A stretch of 64,000 bases of DNA from Herpetosiphonaceae bacterium (GTDB taxonomy: Bacteria; Chloroflexota; Chloroflexia; Chloroflexales; Kallotenuaceae). Positions 46,657 to 55,115 of this stretch are shown one piece after another (positions within the stretch are counted from its first letter, which is position 1; every line of letters begins with the position of its first letter). The notes beneath the pieces were generated by a model. It did not search any database, was not told where the DNA came from, and saw nothing but the letters and a program-made list of their open reading frames with translations. Made by a program: the position numbers and the translations under genes. The stretch lies in the NCBI GenBank assembly GCA_036374795.1, contig DASUTC010000037.1, positions 1 through 64,000 of the forward strand, read 5' to 3'.

Positions 46657-46755
46657 TTATGCCGTGTTGAAAAGGTGCTGGAGCACATGTAGTTGCCCAA
46701 TCCGTTCCAGGCTAATCAGTGGACTTGTGTTAGAGATAACTATATCGGCCATCAT
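46657..46755 (-). pseudogene. Truncated PIN-domain toxin (DUF3368 type)
   Basis: Reading from ATG 46755, 32 residues begin MMADIVISNTSPLISLERIG and stop at TAA 46657. This is the N-terminus of the PIN nuclease family that usually follows UPF0175 genes (ISNTSPLIxLxxIGxLxxL, with its first catalytic-region residues). The remaining roughly 120 residues, with the acidic active site, are missing. The ATG overlaps the UPF0175 stop (ATGA), the normal coupling for such pairs. No continuation was seen in other frames. Confidence 0.75.
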
Positions 46756-47012
46756 AGCAAGTCGGCACGTTCCCGTTCAGTTGCCCACTCATCCTCGGTC
46801 ATATCAAAGAAGGCAATGCCTAATCGCGACGCATGTTGAATAAATTCAAAGCGCGCCATACCAAGCATCTGGGCGGCTTTCCCGCTGGAGACGGTTCCGC
46901 GACGATACAATTCTAAAATCATCAATTCACGCGCTGCCTGCTGAATAGGTTGATTGGATGCATGCAACAGCGCTGCTAAATCTTCATCTACTTGAACAGT
47001 AATGGTGCTCAT
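46752..47012 (-). CDS. UPF0175 family antitoxin-like protein
   Basis: This is an 86-residue protein: MSTITVQVDEDLAALL, then a segment ARELMILELYRRGTVSSGKAAQMLGM with a helix-turn-helix-like part and an acidic C-terminus (TEDEWATERERADLL). UPF0175 proteins are usually followed by a PIN toxin and are thought to be antitoxins. Here the partner is truncated, so the module is probably inactive. GGAGG precedes the start. Confidence 0.8.
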   Translation of the reverse strand: MSTITVQVDEDLAALLHASNQPIQQAARELMILELYRRGTVSSGKAAQMLGMARFEFIQHASRLGIAFFDMTEDEWATERERADLL

Positions 47013-47105
47013 CGCTGTCCTCCTGCCTTGGTTGTCACGTAAACGAGCAAGTCATTCCTGGTCTATGTTTTAGACGATACCAGCAACTCAGTCGGTGGAT
47101 GGCGA

Positions 47106-47534
47106 TTATGCCGTTGCCTCGCCCTCGATCACAAATCCGGGGGGCAGCGCCGCCATCCGATCCGCCACGAACTCGATCTTAAAGGTATGCCGCATCAGCC
47201 AGTCCAGGCTTTTGGTCGCCGCGTCCTTGATCACGATGCCCTCGATGCCGTACACCTTGATCGTCAGCGGCTCGCGCATGAACGGCAGGCCGACGCGGTA
47301 CGCTACCTGCACGAGCTGCGGTGTCGTGATGTGGCTGAGATCGACGGCGACCCAAATGTTGCGCCCGTGGCTTCTGGCCTGGGCGATGCCCTGAAGCACC
47401 CGCTGCTTGTACTGAGCTTGCGCCTCCACGCTAGAGGCCAGCGGAGGATAGATGACGACATGGTACACGTCGTGTAGCTCGGTGTGTCCGAGGTAGTCGA
47501 TCTGGAAGACGGGCTGAAGCGTTGTATCTGACAC
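47106..47534 (-). CDS. Protein of unknown function
   Basis: The protein has 142 residues if the start is GTG 47534 (MSDTTLQPVFQIDYLGHTEL), preceded by AAAAGGA seven bases upstream; ATG 47558 and GTG 47612 are longer alternatives with no clear ribosome binding site. The sequence alternates strands and helices (HDVYHVVIYPPLASSV, GRNIWVAVDLSHITTP, IKVYGIEGIVIKDAA), suggesting a STAS-like or Rossmann-like alpha/beta fold. No signal peptide. No function assigned. Confidence 0.5.
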   Translation of the reverse strand: MSDTTLQPVFQIDYLGHTELHDVYHVVIYPPLASSVEAQAQYKQRVLQGIAQARSHGRNIWVAVDLSHITTPQLVQVAYRVGLPFMREPLTIKVYGIEGIVIKDAATKSLDWLMRHTFKIEFVADRMAALPPGFVIEGEATA

Positions 47535-47627
47535 CGTCGTATCCTTTTCTAGTCCCATCGGAGGGATCGGTGTACCGGGTACGGCGTTCAAACGGTGGGA
47601 TAGCTGAGCCACGACAGCGCGACGCGA

Positions 47628-48623
47628 TCAGCTCCGCTGGCTCCACAGCTCAAGGATCTCGCGCTCACGCTCAGGCCGCAGACCGGCGCGTCGCTCGTCA
47701 TCCGTGGGTCGTGTCCTGCTCCAATCCAGGGTATCGCGGATCGTCGTTGTGAGCGGGCGAAAGCTCAGGCCAGCCGCCCGCGCTTTGGCGATGCTCATCG
47801 CCAGGAAGCCGCGCATCTCCGGCTGTTCGGGAATCCACAGCGGCACCTCGGTCCACGACTCCGCGCCCGCCGCCTGTAAACACTCCTCGTCAACCCAGAC
47901 AAATCGCGCGTCGCTGCCGCTGACGCCTTTGCAAGCTGTAAGCATCTGCTCCATCGTCAGCAGCCTGTCGGGGCCGGTGGCGTGGTAGGTGCCGGTGCGC
48001 CGCTCCTCGACCATCTGCACGGTCCACTCGGCCAGATCGCGTACGTCGATGATCTGAACCGGCATCTCAGGCCGTCCCGGCGCGAGCACATCGCCGCCGC
48101 GCGCCACGCGCTCAACCCAGTAGGTGAAGCGATCAGTGGGATCGTGCGGCCCGACGATCAGCCCTGGGCGGATGATCAGCGACCGTCCGGGTAGTGTCTG
48201 CTCCACGGCCTGCTCGCAGAGCGCCTTCAGCGGGCCGTAGGTTTCTCCGGTGATCTCTTCGACGCTGGTATCTTCCAGCATGCCCACGGGCGCGGTTTCG
48301 TCCATGCCGACGGTGCTAAAATCGGCGTAGACCGAGATGCTGGAAATAAAGGTGTAGTGCTCGACGGCATCGGCCAGCAGCTCCGCCGAGTCCCGCACGA
48401 CGCGCGGCAGGTAGCCCGACGGATCGATCACCACGTCCCAGGATCGGCCACGCAGCGCCTCAAGATTGCCGTCTCGATCGCCGCGCAGCTGCTCCAGCTC
48501 GGTAAACAGGTCGGGATTGCGCTGCCCGCGATTGAACAGCGTTAATTCATGGCCGCGCTCCAGCGCCGCATTGACGATCGCCCGTCCGAGGAAGGCCGTT
48601 CCACCGAGGATCAGTAATTTCAC
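47628..48623 (-). CDS. Extended SDR / NAD-dependent epimerase-like protein
   Basis: This 331-residue protein starts MKLLILGGTAFLGRAIV, the GxxxFxG nucleotide-binding motif of extended short-chain dehydrogenases. SSISVY replaces the usual YxxxK context and no clear YxxxK follows, so classical reductase chemistry is doubtful. It resembles isoflavone-reductase-like or epimerase-like proteins of unknown substrate. It sits between tyrosine catabolism genes without an obvious role there. Confidence 0.78.
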   Translation of the reverse strand: MKLLILGGTAFLGRAIVNAALERGHELTLFNRGQRNPDLFTELEQLRGDRDGNLEALRGRSWDVVIDPSGYLPRVVRDSAELLADAVEHYTFISSISVYADFSTVGMDETAPVGMLEDTSVEEITGETYGPLKALCEQAVEQTLPGRSLIIRPGLIVGPHDPTDRFTYWVERVARGGDVLAPGRPEMPVQIIDVRDLAEWTVQMVEERRTGTYHATGPDRLLTMEQMLTACKGVSGSDARFVWVDEECLQAAGAESWTEVPLWIPEQPEMRGFLAMSIAKARAAGLSFRPLTTTIRDTLDWSRTRPTDDERRAGLRPEREREILELWSQRS

Positions 48624-48848
48624 GTTGCTATCTCCTGCGATGCAGCTCGATCTAAAGCCGCATACGTGGTAGCGTCCTACGAGCAGGATGACCAGTCGCG
48701 CAATCTGGGGGGATTAGTTTGTAGTAGCAGCCTTAGCGCGCCTGAAGGCCAGGGCAGGTGCCCTCTAAGCCCGGAAGTTCCCCGGACATTTCCCTTGCTA
48801 ACGCAGAATCGTAGACGCTGTTTCCCAAAGAGGTTCCTTGATGCTGCA

Positions 48849-49895
48849 TTAGCGACTGTATACGATTCGATTTTTGAGGATGCCCAGCCCGGTCACTTCC
48901 AGTTCGACGACATCATCCGGCTCAAGCCAGCCGCCGACCGCCTCCGGCGTTAGCTCAAGGATGCAGCCGCCGCCGACCGTACCTGATCCTAACACATCGC
49001 CGGGATACAGGGTGGCATCGCGGCTGGCGTGCGATATGATCTGCCCCCAGGTGTAGTGCATATCGGCGAGATTGCCCCGGCTGTACTCGCGCCCGTTGAC
49101 CCGCGCGATCATCTCCAGCCGCCAGCGCTCGCCGTTGTCGGTCGCGTAATCCTCTAGCTCGTCGAGCGTGACGAGATACGGGCCGAGCGAGGTAGCAAAA
49201 TCCTTGCCTTTGGCCGGGCCAAGCCCAACGCTCATCTCTTCGGCCTGGATGTCGCGCGCGCTCCAGTCGTTCATGATCGTAAAGCCCGCGACGTACTCGT
49301 GCGCGTCCTCAGGATCGATGTTGCGCCCCTCATGTCCGATCACACACGCCACCTCTAGCTCATAGTCCAGCTTCTCGGTATGCGGCAGCGGCATGGGATC
49401 GTCGGGGCCGATGATCGCCTGATGGTTGGCAAAGTAGAAGACCGGCATGCGATACCAGGCGGGCGGCACCGGCTGGTTGCGCTGCCTGCGGGCGGTCGTG
49501 ACATGCTGCTCAAAGGCGAAAAAATCACGAACTGAGCGCGGTCGGGGCAGCGGCGCGAGCAGCCGGACCTCCGAGCGCGGCAGCAGGAGGTCGCGTCCGC
49601 CGATCGAGATCGAGCCTGCCAGATCGACCGCGTTGGGATCGATTTCATCGCGCACCACGTCCACGGCACCGCCAAGCTGCTCCAGCACCGCGCTGACGAT
49701 CTCCGCAGCGCCGTCGAGATTGATCCCGATGTCGTCGCCGGTCAGCACCCGCAGCATATCGATCCGCTCGTGCTCGGTATCCTCGAAGACCAGCGGCGCT
49801 GCGGCTTGCAGATCGACCACGCCGAAGGGCAGCAAAACGCCTGCGCGCGCCTCGTAGGGTAGATCGCCCGGTTGTTTGAAGGTCACTAGCTTCAT
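48849..49895 (-). CDS. Fumarylacetoacetate hydrolase family protein
   Basis: This 348-residue protein has an N-terminal domain and a FAH catalytic domain with the metal motif in YELEVACVIG and the DWSARDIQAEEM segment near residue 210-225. The last step of tyrosine catabolism needs fumarylacetoacetate hydrolysis, and the neighbouring hmgA and hppD make that the likely job. It is shorter than the classic FahA (about 420), so other acylpyruvate-type substrates are possible. Confidence 0.85.
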   Translation of the reverse strand: MKLVTFKQPGDLPYEARAGVLLPFGVVDLQAAAPLVFEDTEHERIDMLRVLTGDDIGINLDGAAEIVSAVLEQLGGAVDVVRDEIDPNAVDLAGSISIGGRDLLLPRSEVRLLAPLPRPRSVRDFFAFEQHVTTARRQRNQPVPPAWYRMPVFYFANHQAIIGPDDPMPLPHTEKLDYELEVACVIGHEGRNIDPEDAHEYVAGFTIMNDWSARDIQAEEMSVGLGPAKGKDFATSLGPYLVTLDELEDYATDNGERWRLEMIARVNGREYSRGNLADMHYTWGQIISHASRDATLYPGDVLGSGTVGGGCILELTPEAVGGWLEPDDVVELEVTGLGILKNRIVYSR

Positions 49896-49919
49896 GCTGC
49901 TGTGTGCATCTCCTGTTCC

Positions 49920-51242
49920 TCAGTCGACCAGTCCTGTCAGTTGATCGAGCGCCCGGTTGGCCTGCGCGACGATCCGCGTTTCATCGCCTGTTAGCAATTT
50001 TTGGTCGCGCACCACCTGACGCCCGCCGATAAAAACATGCCGCACGTCAGCCGCGCGGGCAGCGTACACGATTCGTGAGATCAGCGTATGCTCGTCGGCT
50101 GGCTGCGTGTGCGCGCCGTCCAGATCCAGCAGCACGACATCGGCCTGCTTGCCCATCTCGATCGAGCCGATCTGATCGGCGAGGCCAAGCGCCGCCGCGC
50201 CGCCGCGCGTTGCCAGCCGCAAGACCTCCGAGGCGGGCATTGCCTGCGGGCCGCAGCGTGGCTTGTGAATCAGCGCCGCCAGCCGCATCTCTTGAAAGGC
50301 GTCCAGGTTATTGTTACACGCCGCGCCATCCGCGCCTAACGATACTGCGACGCCCCGCGCGATCAACTCAGGGATCGGCGCGATCCCGCTGGCGAGCTTA
50401 CAGTTGGATGAGGGACAGTGCAGCACATGGGTGCCCGTACGCGCCAGCAGCGTCATCTCGTGAGGATCGAGGTGGACGCAGTGCGCGATGCAGACGTGCG
50501 CGCCGCTGACGCCGATGCGGTCGAGATAGGCGATGTTGCGCAGCCCATGCTCGGCCTCGACGATCGCGACCTCTTCGAGATTTTCGGAGGCGTGGGTGTG
50601 GATACGTACGTTGTAGCGCCGCGCTAGGTGGGCAACTTCGCGCAGCAGTGTGTCGGTGCAACTGACGGCGAAGCGCGGCGCGAAGGCGTACCGCAGCCGA
50701 CCATCCTCGCGGCCATGCCAGCGCTCCAGCAGTTGAACGCTCTCATCTAGCGCCGTGGCGGTCGGCTCGCGCAAGATCTCAGGCGAGCGCGCGTGATCCA
50801 TCAACACCTTGCCGACCGTCGCGCGGATGCCAAGCTCGCGGCACGCCTCGAAGATCGCATCCGTGTGCCGCACGGTCGCCATATCGAGGATCGCGGTCGT
50901 GCCGCCTTTCAGCAGCTCGGCGATACCGAGCGCCGCTGAGGCGTAGAGTGTGTCGGGGGTGTGCGCGGCTTCCAGCGGCCAGATGTAGCGCTGAAGCCAG
51001 TCGAGCAGCGCGACATCGTCGGCCAGCGAGCGAAACAAGGTCTGGCACAGGTGCAGATGCGTCTGGATCAGGCCGGGGATTGCCACCAGCCCGCTGCCGT
51101 CAAGCTCTTGATCGACCGCGCCGGTATCGCTGCCGCCGACAGCTTCAAAACGACCATCGGCGATCACGAGATCGCCGTGGGTGATGGTGTTGGTATCATC
51201 GACGGTGATGATCGTGAGGTTGCGAATCCGCGTACGTCGCAT
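49920..51242 (-). CDS. Amidohydrolase, aminohydrolase type
   Basis: The protein has 440 residues from ATG 51242 (MRRTRIRNLTIITVDD). The zinc ligands of the amidohydrolase barrel are visible: GLIQTHLHLCQT (two His), RIHTHASE (His), CIAHCVHL (His) and LGADGAACNN (Asp). This pattern fits guanine/8-oxoguanine deaminase or chlorohydrolase-like enzymes. No partner enzyme indicates the substrate. It lies between the FAH gene and hppD. Confidence 0.85.
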   Translation of the reverse strand: MRRTRIRNLTIITVDDTNTITHGDLVIADGRFEAVGGSDTGAVDQELDGSGLVAIPGLIQTHLHLCQTLFRSLADDVALLDWLQRYIWPLEAAHTPDTLYASAALGIAELLKGGTTAILDMATVRHTDAIFEACRELGIRATVGKVLMDHARSPEILREPTATALDESVQLLERWHGREDGRLRYAFAPRFAVSCTDTLLREVAHLARRYNVRIHTHASENLEEVAIVEAEHGLRNIAYLDRIGVSGAHVCIAHCVHLDPHEMTLLARTGTHVLHCPSSNCKLASGIAPIPELIARGVAVSLGADGAACNNNLDAFQEMRLAALIHKPRCGPQAMPASEVLRLATRGGAAALGLADQIGSIEMGKQADVVLLDLDGAHTQPADEHTLISRIVYAARAADVRHVFIGGRQVVRDQKLLTGDETRIVAQANRALDQLTGLVD

Positions 51243-51317
51243 ACGTCCTTGCAACTCTCTCTGAGACGCGATGAGCGCTGCCGCAAGAGCCGCCGCAGCG
51301 CCCGCCGCGCCGAGGCG

Positions 51318-52445
51318 TTACAAATTCCCGCGCAACGCTTGCTCTCGCTCGATGGCCTCGAAGAGCGCCTTGAAGTTGCCAGCGCCAAAGCCACGAGCGC
51401 CCTTGCGCTGGATGATCTCGAAGAAGACCGTCGGGCGATCTTGGAGCGGTCGGGTGAAGATTTGCAGCAGGTAGCCCTCGTCATCACGATCGACCAGGAT
51501 GTTAAGCTCGCGCAGGATGTTGATGTCCTCGTCGATCTTGCCGACACGATCGGACAGCATCTCGTAGTAGGTGTCGGGGGTGCGCAGGAAATCGACACCA
51601 TTTGCCCGCAGCGCCCGAACCGTCTCAATAATATCGCCGGTGATCAGCGCGAGGTGCTGCGCGCCAGGCCCGCGATAGTATTGCAGGTACTCGTCGATCT
51701 GCGATTTCTTCTTGCCCTCGGCGGGCTCGTTGATCGGGAATTTGATCCGGCCCTCGCCATTTTCTACAACCTTCGACATCAGCGCGCTGTACTCGGTTGA
51801 GATGTCGTCGTCGGTGAACGCCTGGAGCTGGTGGAAGCCGAGTACCTGATTGTAAAACTCAACCCAATCGTTCATTTTTCCCAGCTCTACGTTGCCGACG
51901 ATATGGTCGATCGCGGCCAGCCCGGTTGGCGTCGCGGGCGGTGGATTTTTGATGGCGTGGAACTTGGGAAAGAACGTGCCGTGATACTCGTCGCGCTGAA
52001 TGAATGAGTGAACAGTATCGCCATAGGCGGCGATCGTCGACTTGATGATCCGGCCTTTCTGTCCTTCAAAGACCGTCGGCTCCATCACGGGCCGCGCGCC
52101 GCGCTTGACCGTTTCCTCAAACGCCGCTGCGGCATCGTCCACCGTAAAGGCAATATCCTTAACGCCGTCGCCGTGCTCTTTGACATGCTCGGCGATCGGG
52201 CTGTCGGGGCCAAGCGCGCCCGTCAAGACCAGCCGAATATTCCGCTGCTGCATCACATAGGATGTGCGATCCCTGACACCGGTTTCCAGCCCCGCGTAGG
52301 CGATCGGCTTGAAGCCAAAGGCTAGCCGGTAGAAATGCGCCGCCTGCCGCGCATTGCCTACATAGAACTCGACATAATCAATTCCTTTGAGGGGTAGAAA
52401 ATCCTGTTCCGAACTGCGAGAGAGTTCGCGCTCAGTCATCACCAT
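51318..52445 (-). CDS. hppD: 4-Hydroxyphenylpyruvate dioxygenase
   Basis: This 375-residue enzyme converts 4-hydroxyphenylpyruvate to homogentisate using iron and oxygen. Iron ligands are a histidine in IDHIVGNV, a histidine in AQHLALIT, and a glutamate in VFFEIIQRKGARGFGAGNFKALFEA near residues 345-365. The C-terminus GNFKALFEAIEREQ is diagnostic. It supplies the HmgA substrate; these genes lie on one strand within 7.1 kb. Confidence 0.93.
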   Translation of the reverse strand: MVMTERELSRSSEQDFLPLKGIDYVEFYVGNARQAAHFYRLAFGFKPIAYAGLETGVRDRTSYVMQQRNIRLVLTGALGPDSPIAEHVKEHGDGVKDIAFTVDDAAAAFEETVKRGARPVMEPTVFEGQKGRIIKSTIAAYGDTVHSFIQRDEYHGTFFPKFHAIKNPPPATPTGLAAIDHIVGNVELGKMNDWVEFYNQVLGFHQLQAFTDDDISTEYSALMSKVVENGEGRIKFPINEPAEGKKKSQIDEYLQYYRGPGAQHLALITGDIIETVRALRANGVDFLRTPDTYYEMLSDRVGKIDEDINILRELNILVDRDDEGYLLQIFTRPLQDRPTVFFEIIQRKGARGFGAGNFKALFEAIEREQALRGNL

Positions 52446-52715
52446 TGTGCACCTCCTTGTACACTGAGATGTACATGTCCTGAGGAGATTTCCGCAAGAC
52501 CTGTACCGCGCTCATCCTAGACGACACGCTATTACTAACGGGGCGGGGGGCCTGGTATCGTCAAGCTGCCATATCTTCGATACGTGCTATATTGTAGCAG
52601 ATACCTGCGACTCACTACTCAGCCACAAGGGTGTTCTTGGCACCAGCCATGCTGCTGGTATGCAACATGCCTCTGCTGGGCAGCGTACTAGCAAGCGAGC
52701 AGTATAAAGGATGTT

Positions 52716-53990
52716 ATGGCTATGCGTTATCGTTGGTTACTGGTGTGGATGTTGCTGGTACTGCCTGCCACAGCGCTAGCCCAAACGGCTCCGCAGCTTC
52801 ACTGGCAACAGTACGACAATATTGTCGAAATTCAGCAGGATGGGAACGTTCAGATCCGAGAGCAGCAGGTGCTGGTGGTCGATCGCGGCCCTGCCAGGGG
52901 TATGAACCGCACCTTTGAAACCGGCAACTTCGGTCGGGTGACAAACATTCGGGTGTCCGAGGACGGCCAGCTCTATCAGCGCCGTGATGGTCGCGACCCC
53001 GGCACGTACTCCGGCAGCGACGACGGCAGCCAGGCGAATATTCGGGTCAACTTCCGCGATCCCGACGCTCAACGCCACACCATCACCATTCAATATACGA
53101 TTAGCCGCTCGCTGGTCGCCGACAACAACCAGGCGGTCTTCGACTGGAACTTCTTCTGGAGCGGATCGAGTGCGCCGGAGATCAGGAATGGCAGCGTTGT
53201 GCTGCGCTTTCCTGGCACTGTCGGCGCTAATCAGCTCAAGGTTGATACCAGCGGCGTGCCCGTTCGCCAGACCTCGACAAGCGATAGCGTGCGCTGGGAG
53301 CTGACACAGCCTATTCAGGGCCAGCAGCTCGGCGTTCAAGCCGCGTTTCCGCGCGCGCTGCTCACGTCGTCGGCCCAATTTCGCTCGGCGGAGAGCCCAC
53401 GCCAGCCCCCCGCCAGTGTGCCGTCCAATGGCGTGCCGTCCAATGGTGTGCCAGCGCCGGGTGTTACAACAGGTCTAGGCATCGGCGGCGCTGTGTTCTG
53501 CCTGTTCATGCTGTTGTTCTTGTTCATCGCCTTCTCGATCATTCGCGCCTCAGTGCGTTCGCGCCGGGTGCATGGCTACCCAACCACGCAGCCGACCTAC
53601 GATCAAGATCCGTTTGGCACGCCCTATACCCGCCGTGGCTGGCGGCGTGGCCGACGATATGGCGGCTGGGGCGGCGGCTTTGGCGTTCCGCCGATTATTA
53701 TCATGCCGCCCAGCCAGCCCCACGATCACCACTCACCCTCGCCGTTTGACAACACGCCCTTCGACAGCGGCTCCGGGGGCGGCGGCTCGTCCTGGGGTGA
53801 TAGCAGCGGCGGCGGCTCGTCCTGGGGTGATAGCAGTGGCGGCGGCTCGTCCTGGGGCAGCTCAAGCGGCGGTGGTAGCTCATGGGGCGATATGGGTGGC
53901 GGCGGCTCGTCCTGGGGTGGCGGCGGTGACTCCGGTGGTGGCGGTGGCGGTGACTCCAGTGGCGGCTCCGGCGGCGGCAGCTTCGACTGA
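52716..53990 (+). CDS. DUF2207 membrane protein with Gly/Ser/Trp repeat tail
   Basis: This 424-residue protein has a signal peptide (cleavage near residue 23, ALAQ), a beta-rich DUF2207 extracellular domain (about 25-215), a Pro-rich linker, one membrane segment (about 250-275, GGAVFCLFMLLFLFIAFSII) and a cytosolic tail of GGGSSWGDSS-type repeats ending SGGGSFD. Such tails are known in the family; their role is unclear. AAAGG lies five bases before ATG 52716. Confidence 0.78.
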   Translation: MAMRYRWLLVWMLLVLPATALAQTAPQLHWQQYDNIVEIQQDGNVQIREQQVLVVDRGPARGMNRTFETGNFGRVTNIRVSEDGQLYQRRDGRDPGTYSGSDDGSQANIRVNFRDPDAQRHTITIQYTISRSLVADNNQAVFDWNFFWSGSSAPEIRNGSVVLRFPGTVGANQLKVDTSGVPVRQTSTSDSVRWELTQPIQGQQLGVQAAFPRALLTSSAQFRSAESPRQPPASVPSNGVPSNGVPAPGVTTGLGIGGAVFCLFMLLFLFIAFSIIRASVRSRRVHGYPTTQPTYDQDPFGTPYTRRGWRRGRRYGGWGGGFGVPPIIIMPPSQPHDHHSPSPFDNTPFDSGSGGGGSSWGDSSGGGSSWGDSSGGGSSWGSSSGGGSSWGDMGGGGSSWGGGGDSGGGGGGDSSGGSGGGSFD

Positions 53991-54058
53991 GCAGCCTGCT
54001 AGTGTTCGCTGCTCCATGTGGTGGAATCAGCTAAGGACGGATTGCTAGGCGGCGTGCA

Positions 54059-54087
54059 TTGACGCTGCCGCTTGCCGATGCTACACT
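54059..54087 (+). promoter_or_regulatory. Predicted sigma-70-type promoter
   Basis: TTGACG at 54059-54064 and TACACT at 54082-54087 are separated by 17 bp. Transcription would start near 54094, only two bases before ATG 54096. This points to the ATG at 54126, with GAGG upstream, as the real start of the next gene, or else to a leaderless message. Confidence 0.55.
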
Positions 54088-54125
54088 TGGGCCGTATGTA
54101 TACGATTCTATCGAGGCTGCGCCGC

Positions 54126-54374
54126 ATGAAGCGCGAAGAGATCGACAAAGCGCGCACACCTCAAGAGCTGCACGCCGCCCTGGAGGCAAAAGCGAAGGAG
54201 CTTGAGCTGTTTCCGTCGTCACAGGATCAACGCAACGACTGGGGGCCGGTGTACAGCAACGATCGCTACGATCTTCGCATCGATAAGCATCCCGGTCGCG
54301 AAGAATATATCTTGATGCTGCTCCACAAGCTTCAGCCGGGTAGCTCGCTCCTCGATCATTTCCGCCGCCACTAG
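54126..54374 (+). CDS. Small protein of unknown function
   Basis: The protein has 82 residues from ATG 54126 (MKREEIDKARTPQELHAALEAKAKELELF), or 92 from ATG 54096. It is charged and mostly helical, with a conserved-looking middle WGPVYSNDRYDLRIDKH. No membrane segment. No family recognised. A promoter lies upstream and a terminator-like hairpin downstream, so it is probably a single-gene transcript. Confidence 0.55.
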   Translation: MKREEIDKARTPQELHAALEAKAKELELFPSSQDQRNDWGPVYSNDRYDLRIDKHPGREEYILMLLHKLQPGSSLLDHFRRH

Positions 54375-54399
54375 CCGCTGGCCGTCTCTACCCACGCTG

Positions 54400-54426
54400 G
54401 CCGACCATCATGGTCGGCTCTTCTGT
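54400..54426 (+). terminator. Hairpin terminator of the small gene
   Basis: A 7-bp perfect stem (54400-54406 with 54412-54418) has loop ATCAT and is followed by TCTTCTGTT. The T-rich tail is moderate. Confidence 0.5.
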
Positions 54427-54457
54427 TGGACTCTGCACCTTGCCCCGGCAAATCAAA

Positions 54458-54479
54458 CGGCCTGCATCAGCGCAGGCCG
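54458..54479 (-). terminator. Hairpin terminator of the HD protein gene
   Basis: An 8-bp perfect stem (54458-54465 with 54472-54479) lies about 32 bp beyond the stop of the minus-strand HD gene. On that strand it is followed by TTTGATTT. Confidence 0.6.
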
Positions 54480-54510
54480 GAGACGAGCGATCGGATGGGA
54501 TGCGCCTGGA

Positions 54511-55014
54511 CTACGAGGTTCGCGCAAAGCGGCGGCGCTGATGTCGGCGGTGCCGTCGTGCCACAAAATGCGGATCGGTCGCCTGCAATCTCCGCCGCCG
54601 ATGCCAGGTGTGGCCCGTAACCATGCCGCCCAGCATCACCGTCAGGTCCGTGATCGAGGCCGCTTTGTCTGCCAGCGAGACAACCCAGGCTTCCCGCGTG
54701 CGCGGCTTTGGCCCAAACGGGTACATATGCGTCTCGATCGCGTGGCAAACGGCGTCGCACTCACCCTGCGATGCCGCCCACTCCGCCGCAATCCGACCGT
54801 GCGTGGTCAGCGTCCCAAGCCGTGAGTCAATATCGTGGATCATCGCCGCACGAACACAAATTCGCACATCCGCGCGCATAATCTGGGCTAGCTTGTACGA
54901 AATACGTGCTGTGCGCGCCAGGTGATCGTGCTTGGAGATCGAATGGTGCATGTGCTGTTGTGTTTCGACGACCTTGGGGTGATCAAGTAGGTCCGTAATG
55001 AGGCTATAGATCAT
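54511..55014 (-). CDS. HD-domain phosphohydrolase-like protein
   Basis: This 167-residue protein has the HD pattern: SKHDHLARTARISYKLA, AAMIHDIDSR (the HD pair), AIETHMYPFGPKPRTREAWVVSLADKAASI with the distal aspartate. The C-terminal 25 residues are very rich in arginine and histidine. HD proteins hydrolyse phosphate esters or nucleotides; the substrate is unknown. The overall length and the HD residues suggest it is intact. Confidence 0.78.
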   Translation of the reverse strand: MIYSLITDLLDHPKVVETQQHMHHSISKHDHLARTARISYKLAQIMRADVRICVRAAMIHDIDSRLGTLTTHGRIAAEWAASQGECDAVCHAIETHMYPFGPKPRTREAWVVSLADKAASITDLTVMLGGMVTGHTWHRRRRLQATDPHFVARRHRRHQRRRFARTS

Positions 55015-55115
55015 CTAAATGACGCCCTCCAACGCAGCGTGGCGACCGGTTTTATGTAACGTCATTATATCGACGTGATCGACGACCGTCAATTAACCTA
55101 CAGTCCCGCTTATCC

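Noticed and set aside
54511-54600. Frameshift at the end of the HD protein gene
   Set aside because: The Arg-rich tail is odd, but the frame is continuous and the HD residues are complete, so a frameshift cannot be supported.
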